Shown here: positions 26,335 to 33,868 of the stretch, piece by piece
How positions within the stretch are numbered: position 1 is the first letter of the stretch
Layout of the letters: every line of letters begins with the position of its first letter
Assembly: GCA_002720475.1 (NCBI GenBank)
Contig: PBIL01000001.1
Coordinates: forward strand, 1-49,500
Length of the DNA stretch: 49,500 bases
Direction of reading: 5' to 3'
Source: Roseovarius sp.
GTDB lineage: Bacteria > Pseudomonadota > Alphaproteobacteria > Rhodobacterales > Rhodobacteraceae
Translations under genes and position numbers: made by a program
Notes under the pieces: model-generated
What the model was told of the DNA's origin: nothing
What the model saw: only the letters and a program-made list of their open reading frames with translations
Databases searched by the model: none

Positions 26335-26994
26335 ATGGCACGCATCGCCCGTGCTGGTCGCCGCACACGTCATAGCAAGACAGCCGTCTGGTACGAACGG
26401 TCGAGGGTGGGAACGCTGACCCGCGCGACGGATGGCGCCATCGCTTTCACCTATGATCCTGCCTGGCTTGCGTCCGAGGCCGCTTTCCCGGTTGCCAGCG
26501 CCCTGCCGCTGACCAAGCTCAAATGGCAGGGCGATCCCGTTGTCGCCGCCTTCGACAACCTCCTGCCCGATGACGAAGGCGAGCTGCGCGAGAAGATCGC
26601 CGCGCGCGTCGGGGCACAGGGCAAGGATGTGTTTTCGCTGCTTTCGGTGCTGGGGCGCGACTGTGTCGGTGCGCTGCAATTCCTGCCGGTGGACGAGGCC
26701 CCGGCAGAGCAGGACATGCAGTATCGCATCATTTCGGAAGAGGAGATGGTCGCCGACCTGAAAAATCTCGCCGCCGCGCCGCTCGCCTTGGGCGAGGACG
26801 AGGGCCGCGCGGCGGGTCTGCCCAAGGGCAGCGCGTTGGAGCAGTTGCGGGACATGGTAGATCGGCTGGGGCCTGCGCTGGAGCGGGCGCTTCTGGCGGT
26901 AGGCGATCAGGTCCCGGCGGCGGTCAGCGAGCCGATCACAAGCGATGCGATGCTGCGTGCGGCGCAGATGCGCGACCTGCTAAGTCCGATCTAG
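26335..26994 (+). CDS. HipA-like protein lacking the kinase core (internal deletion)
   Basis: A 219-residue protein in place of the usual 430 or so. Residues 1-156 match the N-terminal HipA domains, including LPLTKLKWQGDPVVAAFDNLLPDDE, DVFSLLSVLGRDCVGALQFLP, and the approach EEEMVADLKNL to LGEDEG. At about residue 157 the sequence jumps to RLGPALERALLAVGDQVPAAV, a typical HipA C-terminus. Everything between is missing: the Gly-rich ATP loop (IAGAQEKTAL type), the catalytic Asp of the NxDDH motif and the DFG-like Asp. The deletion keeps the frame. Toxin kinase activity is therefore not expected, though binding to HipB may remain. The start is two bases after the hipB stop. Stop codons of this gene and the convergent hipA overlap within TCTAGA. 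Confidence 0.75.
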   Translation: MARIARAGRRTRHSKTAVWYERSRVGTLTRATDGAIAFTYDPAWLASEAAFPVASALPLTKLKWQGDPVVAAFDNLLPDDEGELREKIAARVGAQGKDVFSLLSVLGRDCVGALQFLPVDEAPAEQDMQYRIISEEEMVADLKNLAAAPLALGEDEGRAAGLPKGSALEQLRDMVDRLGPALERALLAVGDQVPAAVSEPITSDAMLRAAQMRDLLSPI

Positions 26995-28265
26995 AGGCGG
27001 CAGGCCTTCGCCAGATCCTCGGTCTCGATTGCCGCGCCGACAGCGCTGAAATCGCGGGCATCCATGCCAAGCTGGCCACCGATGCGGCGCCAGGCCCCTG
27101 CGATATGGCGCGCCATGTCACCTGTCATCTGCTCCGCAGTCCGCCTGTCGATGTCGAAGAAGGCAGAGGCATCGAGCGCCGCGTCGATCGAGGGCAGGTT
27201 GCCATGGATTTCGGAGATTGCGGTCTGCATCCGGCCGCCCGGACGGTGTTCGGGGTTGATGTCGAATGCCGGTGACAGCCGCCAGCCGCCGGGCGCGCGC
27301 AAGAAGCCATGATTGCGCAGATGATCGTCGGTATTGCGGATCAGGATGCCGAAGACCATCCGGCGATACAGTTCAACGATTTGCCCGGCAGGGTCCACGC
27401 AATGGCGGCGCATCGCCATCGCAAGGTCCTCGTAGCTGCTTGCGGCCGTTCCGCCCAATCCCAGAAAGGTCTGGGCCGAGATGAACGGGACTCGGTCCGA
27501 ATGATCGGCCCCGACCCTGTCAAAGCGGCGGATGAGAGCGGCCGGGAACCGTTGCGAGGTGTTCAGGATATCCGCGACGCAGGCGTCTATGCCCACCTCA
27601 CGCGCAAGTCTAAGCGTCATGACCTCGGCGCGGGCGACTGCGTAGTCGTCGTCGATCTTGGGCAGCTTGACGATCCAGAGAGCACCTTCGCGGTCGCGCG
27701 CATTCACCTTGGGCCGGGCACCGCCCAGAGAACCGACCGCTTCGGCCAGAAGATCACCGCCGACAAGCTCGGCGCGACGTCGGGCATAGCCGGCGGGATC
27801 TTCCTCGAAGGCCCGCGCCTGGCGGATGACCTCGTCGAGATCGTGCAGGCGCGGCACGTTCACGCCGTCAGCACGCGGTGGGGCAAGCGCAGTGGCCTCC
27901 GCCCCAGGGCCGTCGAAATAGCGCAAGGCCCCGATCCTCAGGCGATCGTCGGACTCAAGCAGGTAGTCGAGTTCGGTCAGATACTGCGTACCGCGCAGCA
28001 ATTCGATGATCTTGCGCCCCCAACTGTCGGGCGCGGTGTCCGTCATCGGCAATGGAAGGGCCGAGCGTTCACCGTCCCGGCGGCCGTAGAAGGGTGCGGC
28101 CACGAGCGGCATGTCCGGCGAAAGCGGAAAGGCCCGTTCAAGCGCGAGCCAGCTTTCATGGTAGGTGAAGGCCGAGGTTTCGCGGGTGCCGTCCGCCTCG
28201 AAGATCAATTCGCCCACCGGAACCGCCCGGGCACCGATCCGCACATCGATACGTCGTGTCGGCAT
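26991..28265 (-). CDS. hipA: HipA-type serine/threonine kinase toxin, intact
   Basis: A 424-residue HipA. The N-terminal couple domain (VGELIFEADGTRETSAFTY) is followed by the kinase fold: SLGGARPKVN as the ATP-loop/phosphate segment, WIVKLPKIDDDY, LIRRFDR, the catalytic NTDDHLRNHGFL and the metal-binding SPAFDINP. All essential residues seem present, unlike in the neighbouring copy. HipA kinases phosphorylate targets such as glutamyl-tRNA synthetase and slow growth. It starts at the ATG that overlaps the antitoxin stop (TGATG), so the two are translationally coupled. It converges with the truncated HipA gene. Confidence 0.88.
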   Translation of the reverse strand: MPTRRIDVRIGARAVPVGELIFEADGTRETSAFTYHESWLALERAFPLSPDMPLVAAPFYGRRDGERSALPLPMTDTAPDSWGRKIIELLRGTQYLTELDYLLESDDRLRIGALRYFDGPGAEATALAPPRADGVNVPRLHDLDEVIRQARAFEEDPAGYARRRAELVGGDLLAEAVGSLGGARPKVNARDREGALWIVKLPKIDDDYAVARAEVMTLRLAREVGIDACVADILNTSQRFPAALIRRFDRVGADHSDRVPFISAQTFLGLGGTAASSYEDLAMAMRRHCVDPAGQIVELYRRMVFGILIRNTDDHLRNHGFLRAPGGWRLSPAFDINPEHRPGGRMQTAISEIHGNLPSIDAALDASAFFDIDRRTAEQMTGDMARHIAGAWRRIGGQLGMDARDFSAVGAAIETEDLAKACRL

Positions 28266-28669
28266 CACCACCCCTCCGGAGCATCGTCAGCGGCTTGCGC
28301 AGCCGGACCTTGGCTCTTCGCCGACGGTGACCTCCGTCGACGGGAGATGTTCCTGGGCAGCGTCTTCTCCGCCAGCATCAATCCGAGCTCATCCGATGCC
28401 GGATCGACGAGTTCGGCAAGCCGGTCGAAAAGCCCCAGAACCGACAGGGCCATCGCCAGAGTGTTCAGCGAGACGCCCGGATCGCCTTGTTCCAGGCGGT
28501 GCAGCGTGCTGCGTCCAACGCCCATGCGCGCCGCCATGTCGGTTGTGGAGATCCCGCGTGCCCGGCGTGCGCGGGAGATGTCCTGCCCAAGCCGCGCGAT
28601 ACCGCGAGCGATCAAGGGGTGAACCGCGCTCCCCTTGGTGCGTGCTGCTTTGTCCGTGCTGGTAGTCAT
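28265..28669 (-). CDS. HTH antitoxin of the intact HipA (HipB-like)
   Basis: A 134-residue XRE-family protein. The HTH lies at about residues 25-85 (SRARRARGISTTDMAARMGVG then STLHRLEQGDPGVSLNTLAMA). A C-terminal tail rich in Arg, Ser and Ala is typical of the longer HipB proteins. AGGA lies about 5 bases before ATG 28669. Upstream, at 28700-28722, the inverted repeat TTGTC...GACAA is a likely operator. The gene is coupled to the downstream hipA by one shared base. Confidence 0.84.
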   Translation of the reverse strand: MTTSTDKAARTKGSAVHPLIARGIARLGQDISRARRARGISTTDMAARMGVGRSTLHRLEQGDPGVSLNTLAMALSVLGLFDRLAELVDPASDELGLMLAEKTLPRNISRRRRSPSAKSQGPAAQAADDAPEGW

Positions 28670-28812
28670 TGTCCTGCATCTCGGTCAGAAGAGTTGTTCT
28701 TGTCTCACTTGTGATACGACAAATATGATGAGCCAACCCCCCGCTGCAACCCCCACCCTATGTCTTCAGTCGGGTTTTGTTTTGTAAGTGACACAAAAAT
28801 TAATTTTCTGTT
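28670..28812. promoter_or_regulatory. Regulatory region between the HipB-like and MobC-like genes
   Basis: 143 AT-rich bases. Three related elements occur: ACTTGTGATACGACAAAT near 28706-28723, TTTTGT-7-ACAAAA at 28780-28798, and ACTTGCGAGACAAAT at about 28815-28829 (overlapping the mob gene end). They may be operator copies for the adjacent HTH protein. A possible -10 (CATATT) and -35 (TTGCAG) point towards the HipB-like gene. Confidence 0.4.
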
Positions 28813-29421
28813 TTACTTGCGAGACAAATTTGGTTGGCCAGCGTCGGCGAATGCTTCTGACTGCGCCCCCAACCCCTCCAGCGCCTTGTCGACCTCGCGT
28901 GCCTTCTTGGCCAGCTGTGCTTCCCACAAGATGCGGAAGGCCTCGGCGAATTCGGCGAGGCCTCCGGCGAAGGTGCGGATCGTGGTCATGTCGTCATCGG
29001 TGAAGGGTATCGGGCGGCCGCGTAGCTTGGCCTCGTTCAGCTTGCGGGCGATGTGGTTGACCGCAGCGCCTTCGGTCGCGACTTGCGCGCCCCAGGCTTG
29101 CAGGTGGTCTCGCACGACCGGATCGACCGGGCGCAGCAGGATATGGGCCGCTCCCATCAGGCGGCGCAGGGCGGCGGGTTGGTCGGTGATGCCGCGCCGC
29201 GCCAATGCGGCCTGAAACCCCGCCAGCTGGCGCGTGCTCACGCGCATGCTCATCGTCGTGGTTGGGCGAAGGGGCACGCCTTTGGCCCGGCTCAGCGTGC
29301 TGTAGATCGTCCGGGTCGAGACGCCGAAGCGGCGGGCCAGCACGGCGGCTGAGGTGCTCCCGGCGCGAACCTCGATGATCTGGCGGCGTTCGTCGTCGGT
29401 CGGTTTGCGGTGGTGGCGCAT
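28813..29421 (-). CDS. MobC-like mobilisation protein with N-terminal HTH domain
   Basis: A 202-residue protein with two parts. Residues about 8-48 (ERRQIIEVRAGSTSAAVLAR then RFGVSTRTIYSTLSRAKG) form a resolvase/transposase-like helix-turn-helix. Residues about 75-165 resemble MobC relaxosome accessory proteins (VRDHLQAWGAQVATEGAAVNH then IARKLNEAKLRG, with the asparagine-rich INxIARxLN block). No relaxase gene is in the window, so the protein may act in trans or serve another replicon function. A TATACT-like -10 lies only a few bases before the ATG. Whether it helps plasmid mobilisation is uncertain. Confidence 0.55.
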   Translation of the reverse strand: MRHHRKPTDDERRQIIEVRAGSTSAAVLARRFGVSTRTIYSTLSRAKGVPLRPTTTMSMRVSTRQLAGFQAALARRGITDQPAALRRLMGAAHILLRPVDPVVRDHLQAWGAQVATEGAAVNHIARKLNEAKLRGRPIPFTDDDMTTIRTFAGGLAEFAEAFRILWEAQLAKKAREVDKALEGLGAQSEAFADAGQPNLSRK

Positions 29422-29469
29422 GTGAAGTATACGTTCCTATTTCTTGCCAACTTCCTCCAAGCCCCCCAC

Positions 29470-29833
29470 CTCCCAGCCTCAGCGGAGGCGGATCAGGGGC
29501 CTGGAGTCCGTTTCAGTGAGGTTGCGCAGGTGGACGGGGTGCAGGGCGCGCGATGCGGGCGACGCGAAACGCTTGGCATGGAGCAGGAAACACGGCGCGC
29601 GCAACTGGGGCATCGCGCAGGCGGATCGTTATGCGAATGGCCTGTTTGCACTCTTCGAGCTGCTCGCTGACTTTCCGGAGATGGCCCGGGAACGCCGTGA
29701 GTTCACACCTGCGGTACGTATCCATCCCAGCGGAGCGCATCTGGTGATTTCCCGCGCGGACGGGCAGGGGATCGAGATCATCCGCATATTGCATGCCCAC
29801 CAGAACCTGACAGCCTATCTGCCGGAGGGCTGA
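29470..29833 (+). pseudogene. ParE-like toxin remnant with degraded N-terminus
   Basis: The C-terminal 80 residues or so, from about 29600, match RelE/ParE toxins (NWGIAQADRYANGLFALFEL, then VRIHPSGAHLVISRADGQGIEI and the YLPEG end). The N-terminal strand that should begin the protein is only found as pieces in other frames near 29470-29530 (SAEAD in one frame, RRIRGLES in another), so at least one frameshift is present. No antitoxin gene is next to it. A 129-residue open frame (29444-29833) covers the region but its first 45 residues are not ParE-like. It lies tail to tail with the tyrosine recombinase gene. Confidence 0.55.
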
Positions 29834-29836
29834 TCC

Positions 29837-30895
29837 TCACAATCCCGCAGCCTTGGTCAGGTTCACCCGGAACCGGTCGCGGCGGCGCTGGTAGCGGCGG
29901 GTCATCTCGGCGGAGGCGTGGCCCAGCTGTTTCTGCACGTAACGCTCGTCCACCTCGGCGCTGCTCGCGAGACCGGCGCGCAGCGAGTGACCGGAGAAGA
30001 GGACGAGGCGCTCTTTCTCGGGCAGCTCTGATCGAATGCCAGCGTCCAGGACCGTGCGCTTGATCAGGCGTGACACATGTTTGTCGTCGAGGCGGGCGTC
30101 CAGCGCGCGCTTGCCGTCGCACGAGGTGCGCACGAAGACCGGGCCGAAGCCGATCCTGGAAAAGTGCAGCCATTGTTCGAGCGCATGAACGGGGCAGGTC
30201 TGGTCCGAAGACCCACGGCCGATCTCGACCTCGCGCCAGCCGGTCTTGGCATTCAGCGTCAGCAGAGCACCTTTCTCCATGATCTCGATCCAGCCGCCCG
30301 AGTCCGGTGTGTCGTCCTTGTGGACGTCGAGGCCGACGATCTCCGAGCGGCGCAAGCCACCAGCATAGCCCAGGAGCAGGATTGCCCGGTCCCGCAAGCC
30401 GCGCAGGTCAAAGGGCAGGGTGGCCACCATCGCGAGGATGTCTTCGGCCAGGATCGCGGCCTTCCGAGCTGGCGGGCGGGCGTGCTTGCGCTTGATCCCG
30501 GCCAGTACCCTGGCGATATGGCGGTTTCTGCGATCAAGGGAGACGCCACGCTGCGCGTAGTTCCAGGCCAGGCCCGACAGGCGGCGCTCTATGGTCGAGA
30601 CCGATAGGGCAGGGGAGGGGCCCGACCCGGAGGCCAGATCGGCGAGATAAAGCCCGATCATCTCGGGCGAGGGGGGCAGCGGCTCGGCACCCCTCATCCG
30701 GCACCAGCGCGAGAAATGCGCCCAGTCTTTCGCATAGGCCTTCAGCGTGTTCTCCGACGCGGCGGCGCGGGCATAGTCGCGGGCGGTGTCCACCAGCCGG
30801 TCGAGGGTGCCGGACCCGGCGACATGGGCGGGCAGGGCGATCTCGGGACGCGCGTCTTGTGCGGACGGGGTGTCTTGATTACACTCCTTTGACAT
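29837..30895 (-). CDS. Tyrosine recombinase (phage integrase family)
   Basis: A 352-residue tyrosine recombinase. The N-terminal SAM-like core-binding domain covers about residues 20-140 (NTLKAYAKDWAHFSRWCRMRG). The catalytic domain shows the RKHRHY pattern: Arg in YAGGLRRSEIVGL, the His-x-x-Arg pair in SGHSLRAGLASS, the second His in VQKQLGHASAEMTRRYQ, and its Tyr as nucleophile. The start at 30895 has GGAG 9 bases upstream; the frame extends 32 residues further without similarity. It is divergent from ccdA with only 22 bases between start codons. Integrases of this type on plasmids often resolve dimers; the 35-bp inverted repeat at 31598-31632 is a candidate site. Confidence 0.88.
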   Translation of the reverse strand: MSKECNQDTPSAQDARPEIALPAHVAGSGTLDRLVDTARDYARAAASENTLKAYAKDWAHFSRWCRMRGAEPLPPSPEMIGLYLADLASGSGPSPALSVSTIERRLSGLAWNYAQRGVSLDRRNRHIARVLAGIKRKHARPPARKAAILAEDILAMVATLPFDLRGLRDRAILLLGYAGGLRRSEIVGLDVHKDDTPDSGGWIEIMEKGALLTLNAKTGWREVEIGRGSSDQTCPVHALEQWLHFSRIGFGPVFVRTSCDGKRALDARLDDKHVSRLIKRTVLDAGIRSELPEKERLVLFSGHSLRAGLASSAEVDERYVQKQLGHASAEMTRRYQRRRDRFRVNLTKAAGL

Positions 30896-30917
30896 ACGTA
30901 TTCTCCAGGAGGTCTTG

Positions 30918-31139
30918 ATGGGGCGGGTCAAGGTCAATCTCACGCTGGACGCGGATGTTGCGGCCTCGGCCCGGTCTTTGGGCCTGAACATGTCGCGCCT
31001 CGCGGAGAGGGCGATTGCCGAGGCCGCGAAGGTCGAACGGAATCGCCTCTGGCAGGAGGAAAACAGCGCGGCGATCGCCGCCTATGCCGAAGAGATCGCC
31101 GCCGAGGGGCCCGCGCTCTCGCGGTTCCGAAGCTTCTGA
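30918..31139 (+). CDS. ccdA: CcdA-type antitoxin
   Basis: A 73-residue protein. The N-terminal ribbon-helix-helix (RVKVNLTLDADVAASARSLGLNMSR, in part) binds DNA. The helical C-terminus (RNRLWQEENSAAIAAYAEEI) matches the CcdB-binding region of CcdA, ending in ALSRFRSF close to the CcdA end. AGGAGG precedes the ATG at 30918; the in-frame TTG at 30915 is not needed. It lies 12 bases before ccdB and divergent from the recombinase gene. The pair would kill cells that lose the replicon. Confidence 0.88.
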   Translation: MGRVKVNLTLDADVAASARSLGLNMSRLAERAIAEAAKVERNRLWQEENSAAIAAYAEEIAAEGPALSRFRSF

Positions 31140-31151
31140 AATTGCTCTGAC

Positions 31152-31445
31152 ATGGCACAATTCGATGTTTTTCGGCTTGGCAACGGCCAGCTTGTCGTCG
31201 ATCTGCAAACCGATCTGATCGGGATCGACGCCTCCCGTGTCGTGGCACCGCTGCGCGATGCGGACCGCTACGTGGCCTTTCCGGGTCTCACGCCCATGGT
31301 CGATCTGGCCGGAACGGCATGGATCGTGCGCGTTCAGGAACTGGCGGCCGTTCCCGGCGCGGAGCTGCGAGACCGGGTCGGGTCGCTGGCGGGTCATCGC
31401 GACGCGCTGAAGTGCGCATTGGACATCCTGATCGACGGGGTTTGA
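31152..31445 (+). CDS. ccdB: CcdB-type gyrase-poison toxin
   Basis: A 97-residue CcdB: QFDVFRLGNGQLVVDLQTDLIG at the start, VVAPLRDADRYVAFPGLTP, TPMVDLAGTAWIVRVQELAAVP, and the C-terminal helix LAGHRDALKCALDILIDGV. CcdB traps DNA gyrase through its last residues; in F plasmid CcdB these end WGI, here IDGV, so Gly and a hydrophobic end are kept but Trp is absent. Other CcdB proteins also vary here, so activity is not ruled out. The gene follows ccdA after 12 bases and should be translated with it. Confidence 0.88.
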   Translation: MAQFDVFRLGNGQLVVDLQTDLIGIDASRVVAPLRDADRYVAFPGLTPMVDLAGTAWIVRVQELAAVPGAELRDRVGSLAGHRDALKCALDILIDGV

Positions 31446-31597
31446 TCGGCGCTGGCCGGAGGCCGGTCCAAGGGAAGCAAGCCGCCGGGCCCGGAGGCGC
31501 GCTGCAACGCTCGCGTTACCCGCGTAGAGGAAAGACCCGTCTTGTGGTTCCGGGCGCGATTTGTCGGCGGTTTCCGGCATGTCGGCGAGCCTATCTC

Positions 31598-31632
31598 GTC
31601 ATGTCCGATAAAGCAAACTTACCGGACATGAC
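31598..31632. repeat. 35-bp inverted repeat, candidate tyrosine-recombinase core (dif/cer-like) site
   Basis: Two 14-base arms, GTCATGTCCGATAA and TTACCGGACATGAC, are inverted copies with one mismatch, separated by 7 bases (AGCAAAC). Arms that end in ATAA and begin with TTA around a 6-8 base spacer are the form of dif and cer sites. It lies 0.7 kb from the recombinase gene and 73 bases before the DUF1403 gene. A regulator's operator is the main alternative. Confidence 0.5.
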
Positions 31633-31705
31633 TGAGCGTGCCAAACCGGGGCGGTTTCAGCGGTATTCTCTGGCAGAAAGCGCCGCACAAGTGTAGGCTC
31701 CGGGC

Positions 31706-32590
31706 ATGACATTTGCCCGGCCGGATCGCGCCACCGACTTTGACACGCTACCCCGCATACCCTCCTGGGTCATCTCCGCGCATGCGGAAACCCTTGAAGA
31801 TTTTGCGTTTTTGTCAGGTGCGGTGCTGACCCACCTGCATCTTGTCTTGGCACACGAGGATGTCCCCCAAGCCTTGTTGCGGGATCGCCTGGCGCTCCGC
31901 GCGGCAGAGGCTTGCGTTGCGTTTTCCGGGCGGCCCGAGCGGGCAGGGGAGTTGCGCGATGCGATACATCTGCTGCGTCCCGGCGATCTGCCCGGACCGG
32001 CTGGTGAGATCTGCCTCGCCTGGCGGCGCGCGGTGGAGCGGCCGGTGTCGATCAAGGCTCTGGGTCGGGGGTTGCCGACCCTCAAGCCGGGCCAGATTGC
32101 CGCATGGCTTGATGCGGGGAAGGGCGGGCCGGTGACCGGTGCTGCGATGGTTCTGGAGGCGGTGTTGCGCGATGCGCCGCGCGCAGACGTATCAGCGCTG
32201 ATCCTGGCCGATGCCGCACTGTCGCTGGCGCTTGGCTGGGATCGTCTCGTGCCGCTCCTGGCTGCTGGTCTGAAACGCGCCGACCTGCGCAAGCGGGGGG
32301 GCGATTTGCGGCTCGCGTGTCATCGGGCACTCATCTCTTCGGCGGTCGAGGCCGCGCGCCTCGCCGCCGACCTTGCGCGGCGGACGGCGCATCTCAAAGC
32401 CGTCGCACCGAAGCTTCGGGCCAAGGGGGCGGGCGATGCGGTCGAGATGTTTCTGACCCGCGATGCGGTGGCACCCGCGGCCTTGCCCCTGCCGGATCGC
32501 GCCGCGCGGCGGCTTTGTGACCGGCTGGTCACCCTCGGCGCGGTGCGCGAGCTGACCGGGCGCGACACCTTCCGTCTCTACGGGGTGTAG
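31706..32590 (+). CDS. DUF1403 family protein
   Basis: A 294-residue, Ala/Leu/Arg-rich, almost entirely helical protein. The N-terminal segments IPSWVISAHAETLEDFAFLSGA, ALLRDRLALRAAEACVAFSGRPERAGELRDA and the core SLALGWDRLVPLLAAGLKRADLRKRG match DUF1403. The family occurs mostly on plasmids of alphaproteobacteria, often beside an ScpB-like gene, and its function is unknown. It is two bases before such a gene here, so the pair should act together. No signal peptide or membrane segment is seen. Confidence 0.75.
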   Translation: MTFARPDRATDFDTLPRIPSWVISAHAETLEDFAFLSGAVLTHLHLVLAHEDVPQALLRDRLALRAAEACVAFSGRPERAGELRDAIHLLRPGDLPGPAGEICLAWRRAVERPVSIKALGRGLPTLKPGQIAAWLDAGKGGPVTGAAMVLEAVLRDAPRADVSALILADAALSLALGWDRLVPLLAAGLKRADLRKRGGDLRLACHRALISSAVEAARLAADLARRTAHLKAVAPKLRAKGAGDAVEMFLTRDAVAPAALPLPDRAARRLCDRLVTLGAVRELTGRDTFRLYGV

Positions 32591-32592
32591 GG

Positions 32593-33189
32593 ATGGCGAA
32601 GGACAGACCGGAGCCAGAGCTGGACCGCGAGCTGCCCGGCCTGCCGCCGGATCTGCGCTGGCGGGAATGGATGCGCCGGATCGAGGCGGTGCTGTTTGCC
32701 TCCGCCGCGCCGGTGCCGCGCGCGGATCTGGCGCGGGTCGTGGGGCAGGGGGTCTCGGTCGATCTGCTGGTCGAGGATCTGGCCGCCGATCTGGAGGCGC
32801 GGGCCTTCGAGATCGCCCGGGTCGCCGGCGGCTGGATGTTCCGGACGCGCCCCGCCTACGCGCCCGCGATCCGCGCCGCCGGTAACGTGAGCGACCAACA
32901 GCAGGACTTGAGCGAATTCGACACCGCCGTCCTCGCCGCCATCGCCTGGTACCAGCCAATCACCCGCGACGGGCTCAAGGACATCTTCGGCAAGGAAATC
33001 AGCCGCGACCTGATCGGGCGGTTGCATGCGTGCGGCCTGATCGGGACCGGGCCGCGGTCGCCGCGTCGTGGTGCCCCCTATACCTTTGTCACCACCGAGC
33101 AGTTCCTGGTGGCCTTCGGGTTGGAGAGCCTGCGCGATCTTCCCGACCTGGAACAGCTGGAGGATGCCGGGCTGGCGGTGCGCCCCTGA
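32593..33189 (+). CDS. ScpB-like protein (SMC-Scp segregation complex subunit family)
   Basis: A 198-residue protein of ScpB type: the two winged helices are recognisable (LRRIEAVLFASAAPVPRADLARV-like start, then YQPITRDGLKDIFGKEISRDLIGRLHACGLI and GAPYTFVTTEQFLVAFGL). In chromosomes ScpB with ScpA and SMC condenses DNA. Neither SMC nor ScpA is near here, so a plasmid-specific role with the DUF1403 protein, perhaps in segregation or dimer handling, is more likely. The start codon lies two bases after the preceding stop. The C-terminus is normal. Confidence is high for the family, low for the role. Confidence 0.82.
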   Translation: MAKDRPEPELDRELPGLPPDLRWREWMRRIEAVLFASAAPVPRADLARVVGQGVSVDLLVEDLAADLEARAFEIARVAGGWMFRTRPAYAPAIRAAGNVSDQQQDLSEFDTAVLAAIAWYQPITRDGLKDIFGKEISRDLIGRLHACGLIGTGPRSPRRGAPYTFVTTEQFLVAFGLESLRDLPDLEQLEDAGLAVRP

Positions 33190-33583
33190 AACCCGTCGCG
33201 ACCCTCAGAACATCTGCCGCTTCTGATGGAGCCGCGCGGCCGTCTGCACGAGATCTGCCAAAAGCGGACCCGCAGAGGCAGAGCATTGCCCGACTCTGGG
33301 TCTCAGCTGCCGTCATCGCGGTGACCCGCTGCACCGGGATGCCGAGGTGCAGCGCCGTCGCCTCGCCCAGGATCAGCCCGTTCAGCCCGCGCCAGAGCAG
33401 CGCAGCCCCGATGATCATTCACCGCCGCAGGCAGCAGACCTATAGTGACACCGCCATCCAGACCTTCCGCAGACCCATGCGGCCGCACGTCGAGGTCAGT
33501 ATCCAGAGGGTTGACAGCGCGATCTTGAAGCCCGTTGCCGTGCCCCTATCTTTCCGGTAGTATTTCCGGAAATGGAGGGCAGC
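33190..33583. other. Region with decayed minus-strand frames and the vapBC promoter
   Basis: No intact gene seen in about 390 bases. On the minus strand broken frames (for example LADLVQTAARLHQKRQMF before a stop near 33207, and GAALLWRGLNGLILGEATAL) look like pieces of one decayed protein that I cannot name. At the right end lies the vapBC promoter, with TTGCCG and TAGTAT 17 bases apart (33535-33563). Confidence 0.4.
33535..33573 (+). promoter_or_regulatory. vapBC promoter with overlapping operator
   Basis: TTGCCG, 17 bases, TAGTAT at 33535-33563. The perfect palindrome ATTTCCGGAAAT (33562-33573) and a second TTTCCGG (33551-33557) overlap or follow the -10 element. This is where a VapB antitoxin would bind to repress its operon. 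Confidence 0.55.
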
Positions 33584-33868
33584 ATGGCCAGCACCGATCC
33601 GTCCCCCGTCACCCAGTGGCGCAAGCGCCGTCAGCGGCAGGGCTTCGTGCGCGTGGAAGTGCAGGTCCGCAAGGAGGATGCCGCCCTCGTCCGGGGCGTC
33701 GCCACCGCTCTCGGCGATCCCGAACGCGAGAGCGAGACGCGCACCATCCTGCGCGAGAGGATCGCCACGCCTCGCAGCGGCGGTCTGAAGGCGCTACTCG
33801 CCTCGGCACCGCTCGACGGGATCGATCTCGACCGTCCCCGCGATTTCGGGCGCGACGTCTCCCTGTGA
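33584..33868 (+). CDS. VapB-like antitoxin
   Basis: A 94-residue protein. The N-terminus is basic (VTQWRKRRQRQGFVRVEVQVRKED), likely a ribbon-helix-helix. The C-terminal stretch (LLASAPLDGIDLDRPRDFGRDVSL) is the kind of tail that fills the active site of VapC. It starts at the ATG at 33584 (GGAGG about 6 bases upstream); an earlier ATG at 33572 would add four residues. The stop overlaps the GTG start of the toxin gene by four bases (GTGA). Confidence 0.75.
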   Translation: MASTDPSPVTQWRKRRQRQGFVRVEVQVRKEDAALVRGVATALGDPERESETRTILRERIATPRSGGLKALLASAPLDGIDLDRPRDFGRDVSL

